A DNA stretch of 64,000 nt, from NCBI RefSeq assembly GCF_052324685.1, contig NC_135212.1:46134712-46198711 (forward strand). The letters are read 5' to 3'. Under the pieces are notes generated by a model that was not told where the DNA came from, made no database searches, and saw nothing but the letters and a program-made list of their open reading frames with translations. This DNA is from Brachyhypopomus gauderio (Eukaryota; Chordata; Actinopteri; Gymnotiformes; Hypopomidae). Below, in pieces: positions 49,757 to 60,577 of this stretch. A program made the translations under genes and the position numbers. The first letter of the stretch is position 1. Each line of letters begins with the position of its first letter.

Positions 49757-52446
49757 CAGGGGTCCCCAAACTTTTTCCTGCGAGGGCCAAATAACTTTTC
49801 TCTTCTCTGATGGGGGGCCGGGGTCAGTTTGAAACAGAAAAGTTTGACAATCACAGGGGTGCTGCAACATTTATTGTTTTCAGAAAGCGACACATAACCA
49901 AACATTAATAACACTTTCCGGGATCTTCACACAAAAAAGTCAAGAAATAAACAATAACACTATTAACAAACTAAATATTAACCATTAACAAAATAAATAA
50001 CAATATTTATGAAATAATAACTAAATAATCCTCTCTGGGTTCTTCACAGAAAAAAGTCTGGTAATAAATAATAACACTATTAACCAACTAAATAACACTA
50101 TTTAAGATAAAAATAACACCATTATTAAAATAAATAACACCAAAAAATGCTCTCTGGGTTCTTCACAGAAAAAAAAAAGTCTGTGGAACATTAACTTTCT
50201 GTTGTGCCGTGCACATCTTAACAGGTAAAGTTGTCAGAACAGAATTTCTTCCTTAAATGACTCATATGAGTAGTCCCTCAAAGTTCTCGTGTTCCTTCCT
50301 TATAATCCTTTTGTAGATTGTAGGTTCTAGAAGGCTTGTAGATACCTTTCTCTCTCGTCAACTTCCTTGTGACCTACACAGCACAATACATTTTTTATGC
50401 ATTTTATCCCAGTAGATTTTATGATCATATTTGTTTATACTCAGAATGACTCATTCAAGTCAGAAAAGTGAGCTTACCTATGTATGTTCATCAGTGTGAA
50501 CTGTGGGCCTGCATTTGGCTGGTGAGAAGTTGAATGTCAGGTTCCATTCTAGTCACAGCCAGTCTCAAACACTGATGCAGATGTTCATCTGTCAATCTTG
50601 ATCTCAGCGAAGTTTTCAGGAGTTTCATGTGCGAAAATGTTTGTTCGCAGATATACGTGCTTCCAAAAAGTGTGGACATCTTCATTGCGTGTTTTTTTAT
50701 GTTAGGGTACGTGTCGTTTGGGAGTGCGGCATAGAAGTCAATAAGACTGTTGGGCTTGAACATGTCTTTCAGAACATCACAGTTCTGTAACTCGGCCAAC
50801 TCAAACTGATAAGAAGGCTGGGCTTCATCGATGTCGGCAACAAAGGGGTTCTGGAAAAGACGGATTTCTTTTGCATGAACATGTAGTTCACGGAATCGCA
50901 CACCGAACTCCGCCTTGAGCATTTCCAGTGCTTCCACGCACTTTTCAGTTGGGAACGGGACCGCTGGGTTCTCTGCAGAGAGGTTTTGGGTAGCAGGGAG
51001 ATGGACGAAGTTGTGCTTTTTCACTTGCTCCAAAAGCAGCGCTAGTTTCACCTCAAATGCTTTTATGTGGGAATACATGTCGCAAATGAGTTTCCCCTGG
51101 CCTTGTAGCTGCAAGTTAAGGCTGTTCAGAATTTCTGTCACGTCTGTTAAAAATGCCAGGTGCCATTTCCACTCTGGGTCCATCAGCTCTGGGACCGTTT
51201 TGTCTTTTGAATGAAGAAATGCGTTAATTTCAGGTAGCAGCTCGTAAAAACGCCTCAAAACTCTGCCCCGGCTCAGCCATCGGACCTCTGTGTAATACAG
51301 CACGTCGCCGTGCGCAGACTCCAGCTCAGACAGGAATTGTTGGAACTCCCTGTGTTTAAGTCCCTTTGCTCTGATTAAGTTTATGCATGACACCACAACC
51401 TTCATGACAGAATCCCACTTCAACACTTTGCAGCACAGTGCCTGCTGGTGAATTAAACAGTGGACTTGTAGCGGGGCGGTGAGACCCCGCTCTTCCATCT
51501 CCCGCTTCACGCGTCCTGTTAGACCCCGAGACGCGCCCACCATACTAGGAGCCCCGTCAGTCGTAATGCTGGCAAGCTTTGACCAGTCCAGGTCCAAGTC
51601 TTCCATGGTTTGGCATACTTTGCCGAAAATATCCTCCCCCGTTGTAGTCCCTTTGAGACTTTGGAGGGCTGCCAACTCCTCGCTCATCTCAAAGTTTGCG
51701 TTAACTCCACGAATGAAAATTACCAGCTGCGCTGTGTCCTGCACATCCGTGCTCTCATCCAATGCTAATGAAAAAAAGTCAAATTCTTTTGTCTTCTGCT
51801 GCAGCTGTACATACACATTACCCCCGATTTCTTCGATGCGTCTGGTGATTGTACTCGCTGACAGACTCACTGCATTGAAGACATCTTTCTTCTCGGGACA
51901 CACTTCCTCCGCGACAGCATTCAAACATTTCTTAACAAACTCTCCATCCGTGAAAGGTTTACCGCTGCTTGCTATAATTTGAGCAACCCGAAAGCTGGCC
52001 CGAACGGATGACTGGTTCAGCTGAGCTTGGCGTACAAATGTATTCTGCTGAGCTAACAGTCCACTTTTTAACTTTAACAGTTTGTCTGCCCGCATTTGGC
52101 CTTGCAAACTATCATACTGGTCTTTGTGACGGGATTCATAGTGCCGTCGTAGATTGTATTCTTTGAATACCGCAAGCGCCTCTAGATGAGACAAACAGCC
52201 TTTTCTTTGCATTGAACAAAAAAATAATCGTTTGTCCACTGCAGGTTAAATACCCTACATTCAGAATCAATTTTTCTCTTACCTAACCTTTTCGCCATTA
52301 CGTTCTCTTTCACAAGGAGCAGTATTTTTTTCCCTGGGGGTAGGGGGGAGGGGGTGTTCCGGGGGCCAGGTCAAATGTTCCGGGGGCCGGGTCAAACGTG
52401 GAGGCGGGCCGTATCCGGCCCGCGGGCCGTAGTTTGGGGACCACTG
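49757..52446 (-). mobile_element. hAT transposon inserted in left foldback arm
   Basis: A 2690-bp element with termini CAGGGGTCCCCAAACT and AGTTTGGGGACCACTG (inverted, one mismatch) and a perfect 8-bp target duplication ATGTAAGG, all hallmarks of the hAT superfamily. It carries one transposase gene on the minus strand. The region between the left end and the gene (49760-50490) is A-rich and has a repeated block, TCTCTGGGTTCTTCACAGAA at 50031 and 50151. The right arm of the foldback shows the same site without the element, near 53736-53760. Confidence 0.93.
50491..52239 (-). CDS. hAT-family transposase, frameshifted in its N-terminal zinc finger
   Basis: A 582-codon frame resembling hAT transposases related to the GTF2IRD2/ZBED-type vertebrate genes. 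It has the BED-type finger remainder (EYNLRRHYESRH), acidic catalytic motifs (LALDESTDVQD, ITTDGAPSMVG), CLIHQQALCCK, EVRWLSRGRVLRRF and the C-terminal dimerisation region (ICEQTFSHMKLLKTSLRSRL). The expected start is an ATG at 52296-52298, whose frame runs 38 codons (MAKRLGKRKIDSEC...) and hits TAG at 52182-52184. Comparison with related proteins suggests a small deletion (about 4 bases) just there, which removes part of the first zinc-binding CxxC and shifts frame. The annotated ATG at 52239 is thus an artefactual start, and the real similarity begins about 16 codons in. Probably inactive, but young. Confidence 0.88.
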   Translation of the reverse strand: MDKRLFFCSMQRKGCLSHLEALAVFKEYNLRRHYESRHKDQYDSLQGQMRADKLLKLKSGLLAQQNTFVRQAQLNQSSVRASFRVAQIIASSGKPFTDGEFVKKCLNAVAEEVCPEKKDVFNAVSLSASTITRRIEEIGGNVYVQLQQKTKEFDFFSLALDESTDVQDTAQLVIFIRGVNANFEMSEELAALQSLKGTTTGEDIFGKVCQTMEDLDLDWSKLASITTDGAPSMVGASRGLTGRVKREMEERGLTAPLQVHCLIHQQALCCKVLKWDSVMKVVVSCINLIRAKGLKHREFQQFLSELESAHGDVLYYTEVRWLSRGRVLRRFYELLPEINAFLHSKDKTVPELMDPEWKWHLAFLTDVTEILNSLNLQLQGQGKLICDMYSHIKAFEVKLALLLEQVKKHNFVHLPATQNLSAENPAVPFPTEKCVEALEMLKAEFGVRFRELHVHAKEIRLFQNPFVADIDEAQPSYQFELAELQNCDVLKDMFKPNSLIDFYAALPNDTYPNIKKHAMKMSTLFGSTYICEQTFSHMKLLKTSLRSRLTDEHLHQCLRLAVTRMEPDIQLLTSQMQAHSSH

Positions 52447-52454
52447 ATGTAAGG

Positions 52455-53321
52455 CATTGGGCCAGGCAAATAACATATGCATCATACATAACGCTTTACT
52501 ATATGTAAGAGAAACCTGACTTTGGCCTGGCCCAGCATAATTTTATGCTTCAAATCCAACTGGAAACATGACACATGGAGTGGTGCGCACAGGTCAAATG
52601 TTGCAGAGCAGCAATTTTAGAGGCCTGCTGTATGCCTGTAAGGTCTTGGGTCAGGCAAAACTCAAATGCTTCATAAATAACACGTTACTCTATGTACGAG
52701 AAACCTGATTTTGGCCTGGCCCAGTAACATTTTAGCTCTCAAATCTAACTGAAAACGTGACACATGCAGTGGTGCGCACATGAAATTGTTCAGGTTGATT
52801 TCAGAGGCTTCCTGTATACCTTTAAGGCGCTGGGCCAGGCAAATAACATATGCATCATACATAACAGGTTCCTGGCCCTCAGATCTAACTGGCAATATGG
52901 CATATTGTGTAGTTTTGCACAAGTGAAATGATACAGTTCAATTGCAGATGCTTGCTGCTATATGCCTCTAATGTCTCAGGCCAGGCAAAAGTCATGCATC
53001 ATATTAAACATGTGCCTATCTATTGGATAAACTAGACTTCAGTTTGTATAATAGTATTTCTAATGCAGTTAAAATATTATATAATGTTAATAGTGCAGTC
53101 TATTAATATTTTATTTTTAGAGAAATTTCAACTACATACTAGTAGGCTTTATTCATGTAATCACACAAATGAATACTCCAACATTGAGACCAGGTTTCTC
53201 CCTAAAAGAAAATCATCATAACTCCAAATTCAATTTCCATTGGTAAATTCAATGCTTGTTTCAGCTCTGGCCAGGAATAGCCCTTTATTCTCAAGAATCA
53301 AGCTAGGTTTCTCTTACACAT
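52455..53321 (+). repeat. Inner left-arm units and central spacer of the foldback
   Basis: 52455-52873 continues the tandem units and matches the right arm inverted, up to AACAGGTTCCT. 52874-53321 is the unmatched, AT-rich centre with one decayed unit and no coding sequence. Confidence 0.75.
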
Positions 53322-56300
53322 AGGAACCTGTTAGGTATGATGCATATGTTATTTGCCTGGCCCAGCGCCTTAAAGGTATACAGGAAGCCTCTGAAATCAC
53401 CCTGAACAATTTCATGTGCGCACCACTGCATGTGTCACGTTTTCAGTTAGATTTGAGAGCTAAAATGTTACTGGGCCAGGCCAAAATCAGGTTTCTCGTA
53501 CATAGAGTAACGTGTTATTTATGAAGCATTTGAGTTTTGCCTGACCCAAGACCTTACAGGCATACAGCAGGCCTCTAAAATTGCTGCTCTGCATCATTTG
53601 ACCTGTGCGCACCACTCCATGTGTCATGTTTCCAGTTGGATTTGAAGCATAAAATTATGCTGAGCCAGGCCAAAGTCAGGTTTCTCTTACATATAGTAAA
53701 GCGTTATGTATGATGCATATGTTATTTGCCTGGCCCAATGCCTTACATGTATACAGCAGGCCTCTTAAATCCACCTCATGAACCATTTCACCTGTGCGCT
53801 TAGTCAATATGCCATTTTGCCATTTAGATTTGAGGGCTAAAATGATTCTAGGCCAGGCTAAATTCAGGCTCCTCATACATATAGGAACTATTTGTGTATG
53901 ATGCATTTGAGTTTTCCCTGGCCCAAGACATTACAGGCATACAGCAGACCTCTGAACTTGGCCGTATGACCCATTTCACCTGTGTGCTTAACTACTCAAT
54001 ATGTCATGTTTCCAGTTAGATTTGAGGGCTAAAATGATTCTGGGCCAGGCCAAAACCAGGTTCCTCATACATATGGGAACTAGTTATGTATGATACAATT
54101 GAGTTTTGCCTGGCCCAAGACATTACAGGCATACAGCAGGCCTCTGAACTTGGCCCTGTGAACCATTTCACCTGTGTGCTTAACTACCCAATATGCCATG
54201 TTTGCAGTTAGATTTGACACATAAAATGATTCTGGGCCAGGCCAGAACCAGGTTCCTCATACATATAGAAACTAGTTATGTATGATACAATTGAGTTTTG
54301 CCTGGCCCAAGACATTACAGGCATACAGCAGGCCTCTGAACTTGGCCCTGTGAACCATTTCACCTGTGTGCTTAACTAAATATGTCATGTTTCCAGTTAG
54401 ATTTGAGGCATAAAATGATTCTGGGCCAGGCCAAAACCAGGTTCCTCATACATATGGGAACTAGTTATGTATGATACAATTGAGTTTTGCCTGGCCCAAG
54501 ACATTACAGGCATACAGCAGGCCTCTGAACTTGGCCCTGTGAACCATTTCACCTGTGTGCTTAACTACCCAATATGCCATGTTTGCAGTTAGATTTGACA
54601 CATAAAATGATTCTGGGCCAGGCCAGAACCAGGTTCCTCATACATATAGAAACTAGTTATGTATGATACAATTGAGTTTTGCCTGGCCCAAGACATTACA
54701 GGCATACAGCAGGCCTCTGAACTTGGCCCTGTGAACCATTTCACCTGTGTGCTTAACTAAATATGTCATGTTTCCAGTTAGATTTGAGGCATAAAATGAT
54801 TCTGGGCCAGGCCAAAACCAGGTTCCTCATACATATAGGAACTAGTTATGTATGATACAATTGAGTTTTGCCTGGCTCAAGACATTACCGGCATACAGCA
54901 GGCCTCTGAACTTGGCCCTGTGAACCATTTCACCTGTGTGCTTAACTACCCAATATGCCATGTTTGCAGTTAGATTTGACACATAAAGTGATTCTGGGCC
55001 AGGCCAGAACCAGGTTCATCATACATATAGGAACTAGTTATATATGATACAATTGAGTTTTGCCTGGCCCAAGACATTACAAGCATACAGCAGGCCTCTG
55101 AACTTGGCCGTCTGACCCATTTCACCAATGCGCTTTACTCAATATGCCATGTTCGCAGTTAGATTTGAGGGCTAAAATGATTCTGGGCCAGGCCAAAATG
55201 AGGTTCCTCATACATATAGGAACTAGTTATGTATGATGCATTTGAGTTTTGCCTGGCCCAAGACATTACAGGCATACAGCAGGCCTCTGAACTTGAACCT
55301 GTGAACCATTTCACCTGTGTGCTTAACTACTCAATATGTCATGTTTCCAGTTAGATTTGAGGCATAAAATGATTCTGGGCCAGGCCAAAAACAGGTTCCT
55401 CATACATACAGGAACTACTTGTGTATGATACAATTGAGTTTTGCCTGGCCCAAGACATTACAGGCATACAGCAGGCCTCTGAACTTGGCCGTCTGACCCA
55501 TTTCACCTATGCGCTTTACTCAATATGCCGTGTTTCCAGTTAAATTTGAGGGCTAAAATGATTCTGGGCCAGGCCAAAACCAGGTTCCTCATACATATGG
55601 GAACTAGTTATGTATGATACAATTGGGTTTTGCCTGGCCCAAGACATTACAGGCATACAGCAGGCCTCTGAACTTGAACCTGTGAACCATTTCACCTGTG
55701 TGCTTAACTACTCAATATGTCATGTTTCCAGTTAGATTTGAGGCATAAAATGATTCTGGGCCAGGCCAAAAACAGGTTCCTCATACATACAGGAACTACT
55801 TGTGTATGATACAATTGAGTTTTGCCTGGCCCAAGACATTACAGGCATACAGCAGGCCTCTGAACTTGGCCGTCTGACCCATTTCACCTATGCGCTTTAC
55901 TCAATATGCCGTGTTTCCAGTTAAATTTGAGGGCTAAAATGATTCTGGGCCAGGCCAAAACCAGGTTCCTCATACATATGGGAACTAGTTATGTATGATA
56001 CAATTGGGTTTTGCCTGGCCCAAGACATTACAGGCATACAGCAGGCCTCTGAACTTGAACCTGTGAACCATTTCACCTGTGTGCTTAACTACTCAATATG
56101 CCGTGTTTCCAGTTAGATTTGAGGCATAAAATGATTCTGGGCCAGGCCAAAAACAAGTTGCTCATACATATAGGAACTAGTTATGTATGATGCATGTGTT
56201 ATTTGTCTGGCCCGACGCCTTATAGGCATACAGCACACCTCTGAAATTGCCCCTCTGAACCATTTCAGTGCGCTCTCTGTGCACTTAACTACTCAATATG

Positions 56301-56340
56301 CCGTGTTTCCAGTTAGATTTAAGGTATAAAATGATGTTGG
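53322..56340 (-). repeat. Tandem array, right foldback arm, with 381-bp higher-order units
   Basis: Inverted relative to the left arm. TAACTACCCAATATGCCATG recurs at 54181, 54562 and 54943, and ACAGGTTCCTCATACATACA at 55391 and 55772, each 381 bp apart. Here two ~190-bp subtypes alternate as dimers, unlike the monomeric left arm. There are about 16 monomers in total versus about 12-13 on the left. Confidence 0.9.
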
Positions 56341-56925
56341 ATCAGGCTAAAATCAGGTTCCTCTCTTAGGGAGTGACCTGTTCTTCATGATGCATTTGTT
56401 ATTTCTCTGGCCCACCATCAATAAGGCTTTCAATAATCCTCTGAAACTGCCCCTTTAAATGCGTTCACCTATCTGCCCTCTGCTCAATATGCCATGTTGT
56501 GTGCTGGTATTTCTTCTTCCGATTATTTGTGTTCTAGAACAGCATTTCTGTGTTTTTAGTTTTCAAATCTAAGAATATGTTTCCTTACGTTAGAAATGTT
56601 GACGAATTCAATCATCATGTACAAACTGCATACAATTGAAACGACTTGAAATAGAAACCATTTTACAAATGAAATGCTTTCATTATATTTTTATTTTTTA
56701 CATTCACAAAATCAGTATGGGAAACAATAACCTCTTAAATGTCTGCTCCTACGCTCGTTTAATGTAACGTTTAATCTATCGTTTTTAAACAATGTGCGCA
56801 GCAAACACGCATCGTGAACATAACCTTTTCGAATAAGTAACCAACTTCAGCCGCCGAATACGGAGCTGCGAATAAGTAACCAAACGAATCTCAAACTGCG
56901 AATAAGTAACCAACTTCAGCCTCGT

Positions 56926-56934
56926 GTCGCATCA
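56926..56934 (+). repeat. 9-bp target site duplication, right
   Basis: GTCGCATCA after the right terminus, identical to 47168-47176. Confidence 0.85.
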
Positions 56935-57670
56935 CAGGTGTCGTTAGTGGGAACGCCCACACGAGGCTGCTCAACTAAGCAAAAATCTGCGAAATGCTGC
57001 CGCATGGTGGTTAGAATTAACTGTCTTCATTACAAGTATTAAACGTGATCCCGAGAAACGCTTTTATTTGAAAGATATTCAGTACAGTTGATTGTGATGT
57101 TTTAAATAATGGGTGCGGTATCATTTAATTTACTTTTAATATATGGCTAATAGCTTCTGTCTCACTCGACCTTGATGTTTGATTCAAATGTAGGCTTTCT
57201 GAAATTGACTTTACATTTGTTTAACTTCAGAACCTTTGCTATAATGGTCGACATTGTGGGCCTTCAGTGCATTCTATCAACCCTGAGCTAGAGAAGAAAT
57301 ATTGTTTATGACACCCCAAAGTAAAACATGAAACTTCTGTTATCATTTGAAAAGAAACTTTGTATTTCGTAGAGTCAACATAAAGCATGTGAATTCTGAA
57401 GAACAGAAAACACATGCACATTGAGCAACCTTACTAACATAGCTAAAATAACAAATATATTGAAACCCATAAAACAGATGGAATCATAAACATTGTTGTG
57501 CTATAGCACTAAAAAGAAAAGCAAATCTCATATTTTTCATTATGTGTTCATTATGTGCAGAGAACTAACCTATAGGCCTAAAACATGAGGAGATTTCTGA
57601 AATACATTTATCTCCGTTTTATTGGGTTTCATTTATATGAATTGTCTGTACTTGGCTATGCAGCAGCAGC
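56935..57670. other. Non-coding flank right of foldback
   Basis: AT-rich DNA with only short chance frames. No gene, RNA gene or recognisable repeat family was seen. Confidence 0.4.
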
Positions 57671-57674
57671 CAAG

Positions 57675-57945
57675 TATCCGCCCCGCCTCTCTCCGCCCCC
57701 ACCCCTTTACGCCCCCGCCCTCTCTCCGCCCCCACCCCTTTACGCCCCCGCCCTCTCTCCGCCCCCACCCCTTTACGCCCCCGCCCTCTCTCCGCCCCCA
57801 CCCCTTTACGCCCCCGCCCTCTCTCCGCTCCGCCTCTCCCCGCCCCCACCCCTTTACGCCCCCGCCCTCTCTCCGCCCCGCCTCTCCCCGCCCCCACCCC
57901 TTTACGCCCCCGCCCTCTCTCCGCCCCGCCTCTCCCCGCCAATTC
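57675..57945 (+). repeat. GC-rich minisatellite B (CCGCCCCCACCCCTTTACG units)
   Basis: Tandem copies of a ~34-bp unit (CCGCCCCCACCCCTTTACG followed by CCCCCGCCCTCTCT), with CCGCCCCGCCTCTCC monomers intermixed. The same two monomer types occur in the 43080-43640 array. Long Pro-rich or Arg/Gly-rich frames on both strands follow from the repeat and are not genes. Confidence 0.9.
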
Positions 57946-58204
57946 ATGGCAATGCAAAGTGTGCAAGAACCAACCACATTTTGTTCACAACTATAATGCA
58001 TTTTAATTAGCCCCAGAACATGTGTAAAGTCCATTGAACGGAAAGACTGGCGATAACGGGCCCATAAGCTACATTTTATTTATTTATGCTTTTGTGTTGC
58101 AATGTTTTGTGGCTTTATGCTACAAAAAACGGTCATAATTCATTTTTATATTTTCCATCCATTTTATCCCTTAGATCTAAACCCACAGTTTGTTACTGTG
58201 CCTT

Positions 58205-58445
58205 TATCAATCAATCAATAAATCTAATTTTATTTATATAGCGCTTTTTACAACAGTTGTTGTCACAAAGCAGCTTTACAAGTGCCGAGTCCTAGCCCCC
58301 AGTGAGCAAGCCAAAGGCGACAGTGGCAAGGAAAAACTCCCTAGTTTTTTTGCATGAGGAAGAAACCTTGAGAGGAACCAAGACTCAGGGGGGGAACCCA
58401 TCCTCCTCTGGCCGACACCAGTCACCATGACAACAACAACAATTT
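58205..58445 (+). mobile_element. Fish interspersed repeat fragment
   Basis: The block TTTATTTATATAGCGCTTTT ... CACAAAGCAGCTTTACAA ... GGCAAGGAAAAACTCCCT ... AAGAAACCTTGAGAGGAACC is a sequence I recognise as repeated in many fish genomes. I do not assign a class. A 24-bp unit (TTGGATATAAGCTAGAACTC) is repeated three times just after it at 58603-58670. Confidence 0.55.
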
Positions 58446-58834
58446 AGACAGAAAGAAGAGAAAGAAAAGAAAAAATATGTAATAATGTCCATCATGATGT
58501 AGGCATCCGGTTAGGCAGGAGGTGGCTGGCCCAGGATGGATCGCTGGTCTCCTCATCTCATTATTCCTCAAGCAGGCAGGCAGCCATGAGGAGAAATGAA
58601 ACAGGATATAAGCTAGAACTCTAAATTGGATATAAGCTAGAACTCTAAATTGGATATAAGCTAGAACTCTATTCGGATTGGCTGCCCGGTATTGTTCCGC
58701 ATTCTAAAAGCACCGGCTCTGTTTGAAATAGCCTACTACATACTACTGGCGTACTGTTTGGGCCCCAAATCAGTATGCAGTATGCAGTATGCCAGCAAAA
58801 TGAGATTTTCCAGTACGCGAAACATCCCTGGATG

Positions 58835-60015
58835 CAGGGCTGGCCCTTCCATTAGGCAATATAGGCAAATGCTAGGGGTGCCGTCTGTCCTGGGGGTGGG
58901 GCGCTCGCGTGCCTGCGGTTTTTCCTGTTTTTTGTCTTTTTTTAAATTAATTGATAAATATGAAAACAAACAAAGGCCACATAATCATAACTTAATTGTT
59001 TAATTGTTTCTCTGTGGGGAGAAAGACAACATCACAGGGTGAGTGACATCTCCTCTTAAAGATGTCAAAAAGGCAGACGTCCTCTGCTGCCCAGGGTAGA
59101 AAAAGAAGAAAAGTGGAAGAAGAAAGGCGGTAAAAAACCAGAGGTGTATAATGGTTATATATGGTGAATTAACACTATACTGTATGTTGTACTGTAAAAG
59201 TTCTCTTCAGGAAAGTAGTTACTAGCTAGCAAGTAACTCATATAGGTTTGCTTGCTCTCCTTTTTATTTGAAACAAATCCAAAATGCTGACAATCTGTAG
59301 CAGTGGTGTATTTCTTTGAAACCAGCTCGCTTGACCCACAACTTACACTCGTCGTTGTCGCCCCCCCCCCCCCCCCCCGATCTTAGTGAACACCGCCACT
59401 CCATAACCAATCAGTGAGCTCCAGCTGCTGACTCCGCCCACAGATATTTTAATGGATGCGCCAAATGGCTTAAATGCCCCATTTTCAAAGTAGAGATTTG
59501 GCACGTTGCGTCACGTCACGTGGTTAATATGCTGCCTCAATTTTATAATACTGTCATCATACTGCCCAGTCCTAGTAGGTGCTATTATTAGCTTAGCTCA
59601 GCAAGTTTTAAAAATAAATATATATTAAAACCCAAATATGCTCCTCTGTTCATTTCAGATGCACTTTTGAAATAATAACAATGTGCATTGATTTGCACTG
59701 GTGGTAGTTGTTTTTTTATTATTATTTATTATTAATATTTAAAAGTTGTTCTCTAAATAGAGAATAAAAATTTATTTTGTACTGCTCACTGTTTTAAAAT
59801 GAGAAAATCCACTAAACAGCTAGCGAATAATCAATCGTTATTTACGTAGGTAGCTTGAGAACCACAATAAAACTTGGCCATCTCCATGTGGACAGTATTG
59901 ATTCTAGAGTCTCTGGTTTGCAAAGGTTGCACATTTCCATTGCTGTAGTTTAAACTTTGTCAGCCCTTTGGGGCCCCCTACTGGCCTGGAGCCTCTGCTT
60001 ATGGGGGACACTGTA
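58835..60015 (+). mobile_element. Degraded hAT-type element with ZMYM-like leader remnant
   Basis: CAGGGCTGGCCCTTCCATTA at 58835 resembles hAT termini. Downstream, 59062-59133 encodes a 23-aa start peptide (MSKRQTSSAAQGRKRRK) of the kind seen at the N-terminus of fish zinc-finger-MYM/hAT transposase-like proteins, then stops. 59962-60010 (GGGGCCCCCTACTGGCCTGG) looks like a 3' end. No transposase core remains and the right boundary is uncertain. Confidence 0.35.
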
Positions 60016-60478
60016 ATAACAGATATACATGCTGACAGTGCAGCAGACCTATGCATGATATGAAAAAACAACTCCTACTTCTCAAAACTAATGACCTGTT
60101 AAGGATCAATGATCATAGCAGAACGTATTCAGAACATTGGCTCTGATATCCATATTACAGTCTGCATTCTTTAAGCAAAAACATATGATTTCATTTCTTA
60201 CCTGTTCTCTCCACTGCATTGTAATGTATTTTATTTTACTATTTTACTGTATGCACTCTGTTTTCCACTGTGGTTCGATGCTGGATTTTCACATTTCTTA
60301 CTCCTGATGGAAAAGTGTTGGAATTGTAGTTTCAACATTGTGTTGAAACGTTCAAGTAAGATTGACAACCTGTGAATACGTGTTGTTTGTAGAATTGTGA
60401 TATTTTATGGTGGCAGTAGGTAGGCTAGAGACCCAGTGCTCAACTGTAAACGTCTCGTACAATGAGAAAACTAAGCTT

Positions 60479-60577
60479 TTTTGAGGTAACGTTTGAGATA
60501 AAAGTTGGCCTGCAGTTGACTAGCAAAATCAATTCTATAATTTTGCTATCAACTGCAAGCCAACGTTTACCTCAAAT
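60479..60577 (+). other. Imperfect 100-base hairpin
   Basis: CTGCAGTTGACTAGCAAAAT pairs with ATTTTGCTATCAACTGCAAG, extended by TTGGCC/AGCCAA and a basal stem TTTGAGGTAA/TTACCTCAAA, with a ~10-base loop and an internal bulge. It could be a MITE or an RNA hairpin; the sequence alone does not decide. Confidence 0.5.

Larger units (their letters stand above)
47177..56925. mobile_element. Giant foldback (long inverted-repeat) transposable element
   Basis: The termini are ACGAGGCTGAAGTTGGTTAC on the left and its exact reverse complement on the right, flanked by the perfect 9-bp duplication GTCGCATCA. The inverted repeat continues inwards almost to the centre: left arm 47177-52873 (about 3.0 kb without the inserted hAT), right arm 53322-56925 (3.6 kb), and an AT-rich spacer of ~450 bp between them. 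The outer ~580 bp of each arm is unique; the inner part is a ~192-bp tandem array. No transposase belonging to this element is visible, so it is probably mobilised in trans. A 9-bp duplication with long inverted repeats fits Mutator-like or Foldback-type elements; the superfamily is my inference. Confidence 0.85.

Noticed and set aside
51479-51982. 167-codon plus-strand frame inside the hAT transposase
   Set aside because: It is antisense to the conserved transposase frame and shows no independent similarity.
47750-56340. CRISPR-like array in the foldback arms
   Set aside because: Units are ~190 bp and repeat in full without unique spacers, in a vertebrate genome; this is satellite DNA.
57619-58034. 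Pro-rich and Arg/Gly-rich frames on both strands
   Set aside because: They come from the GC-rich minisatellite; no family similarity and no gene context.
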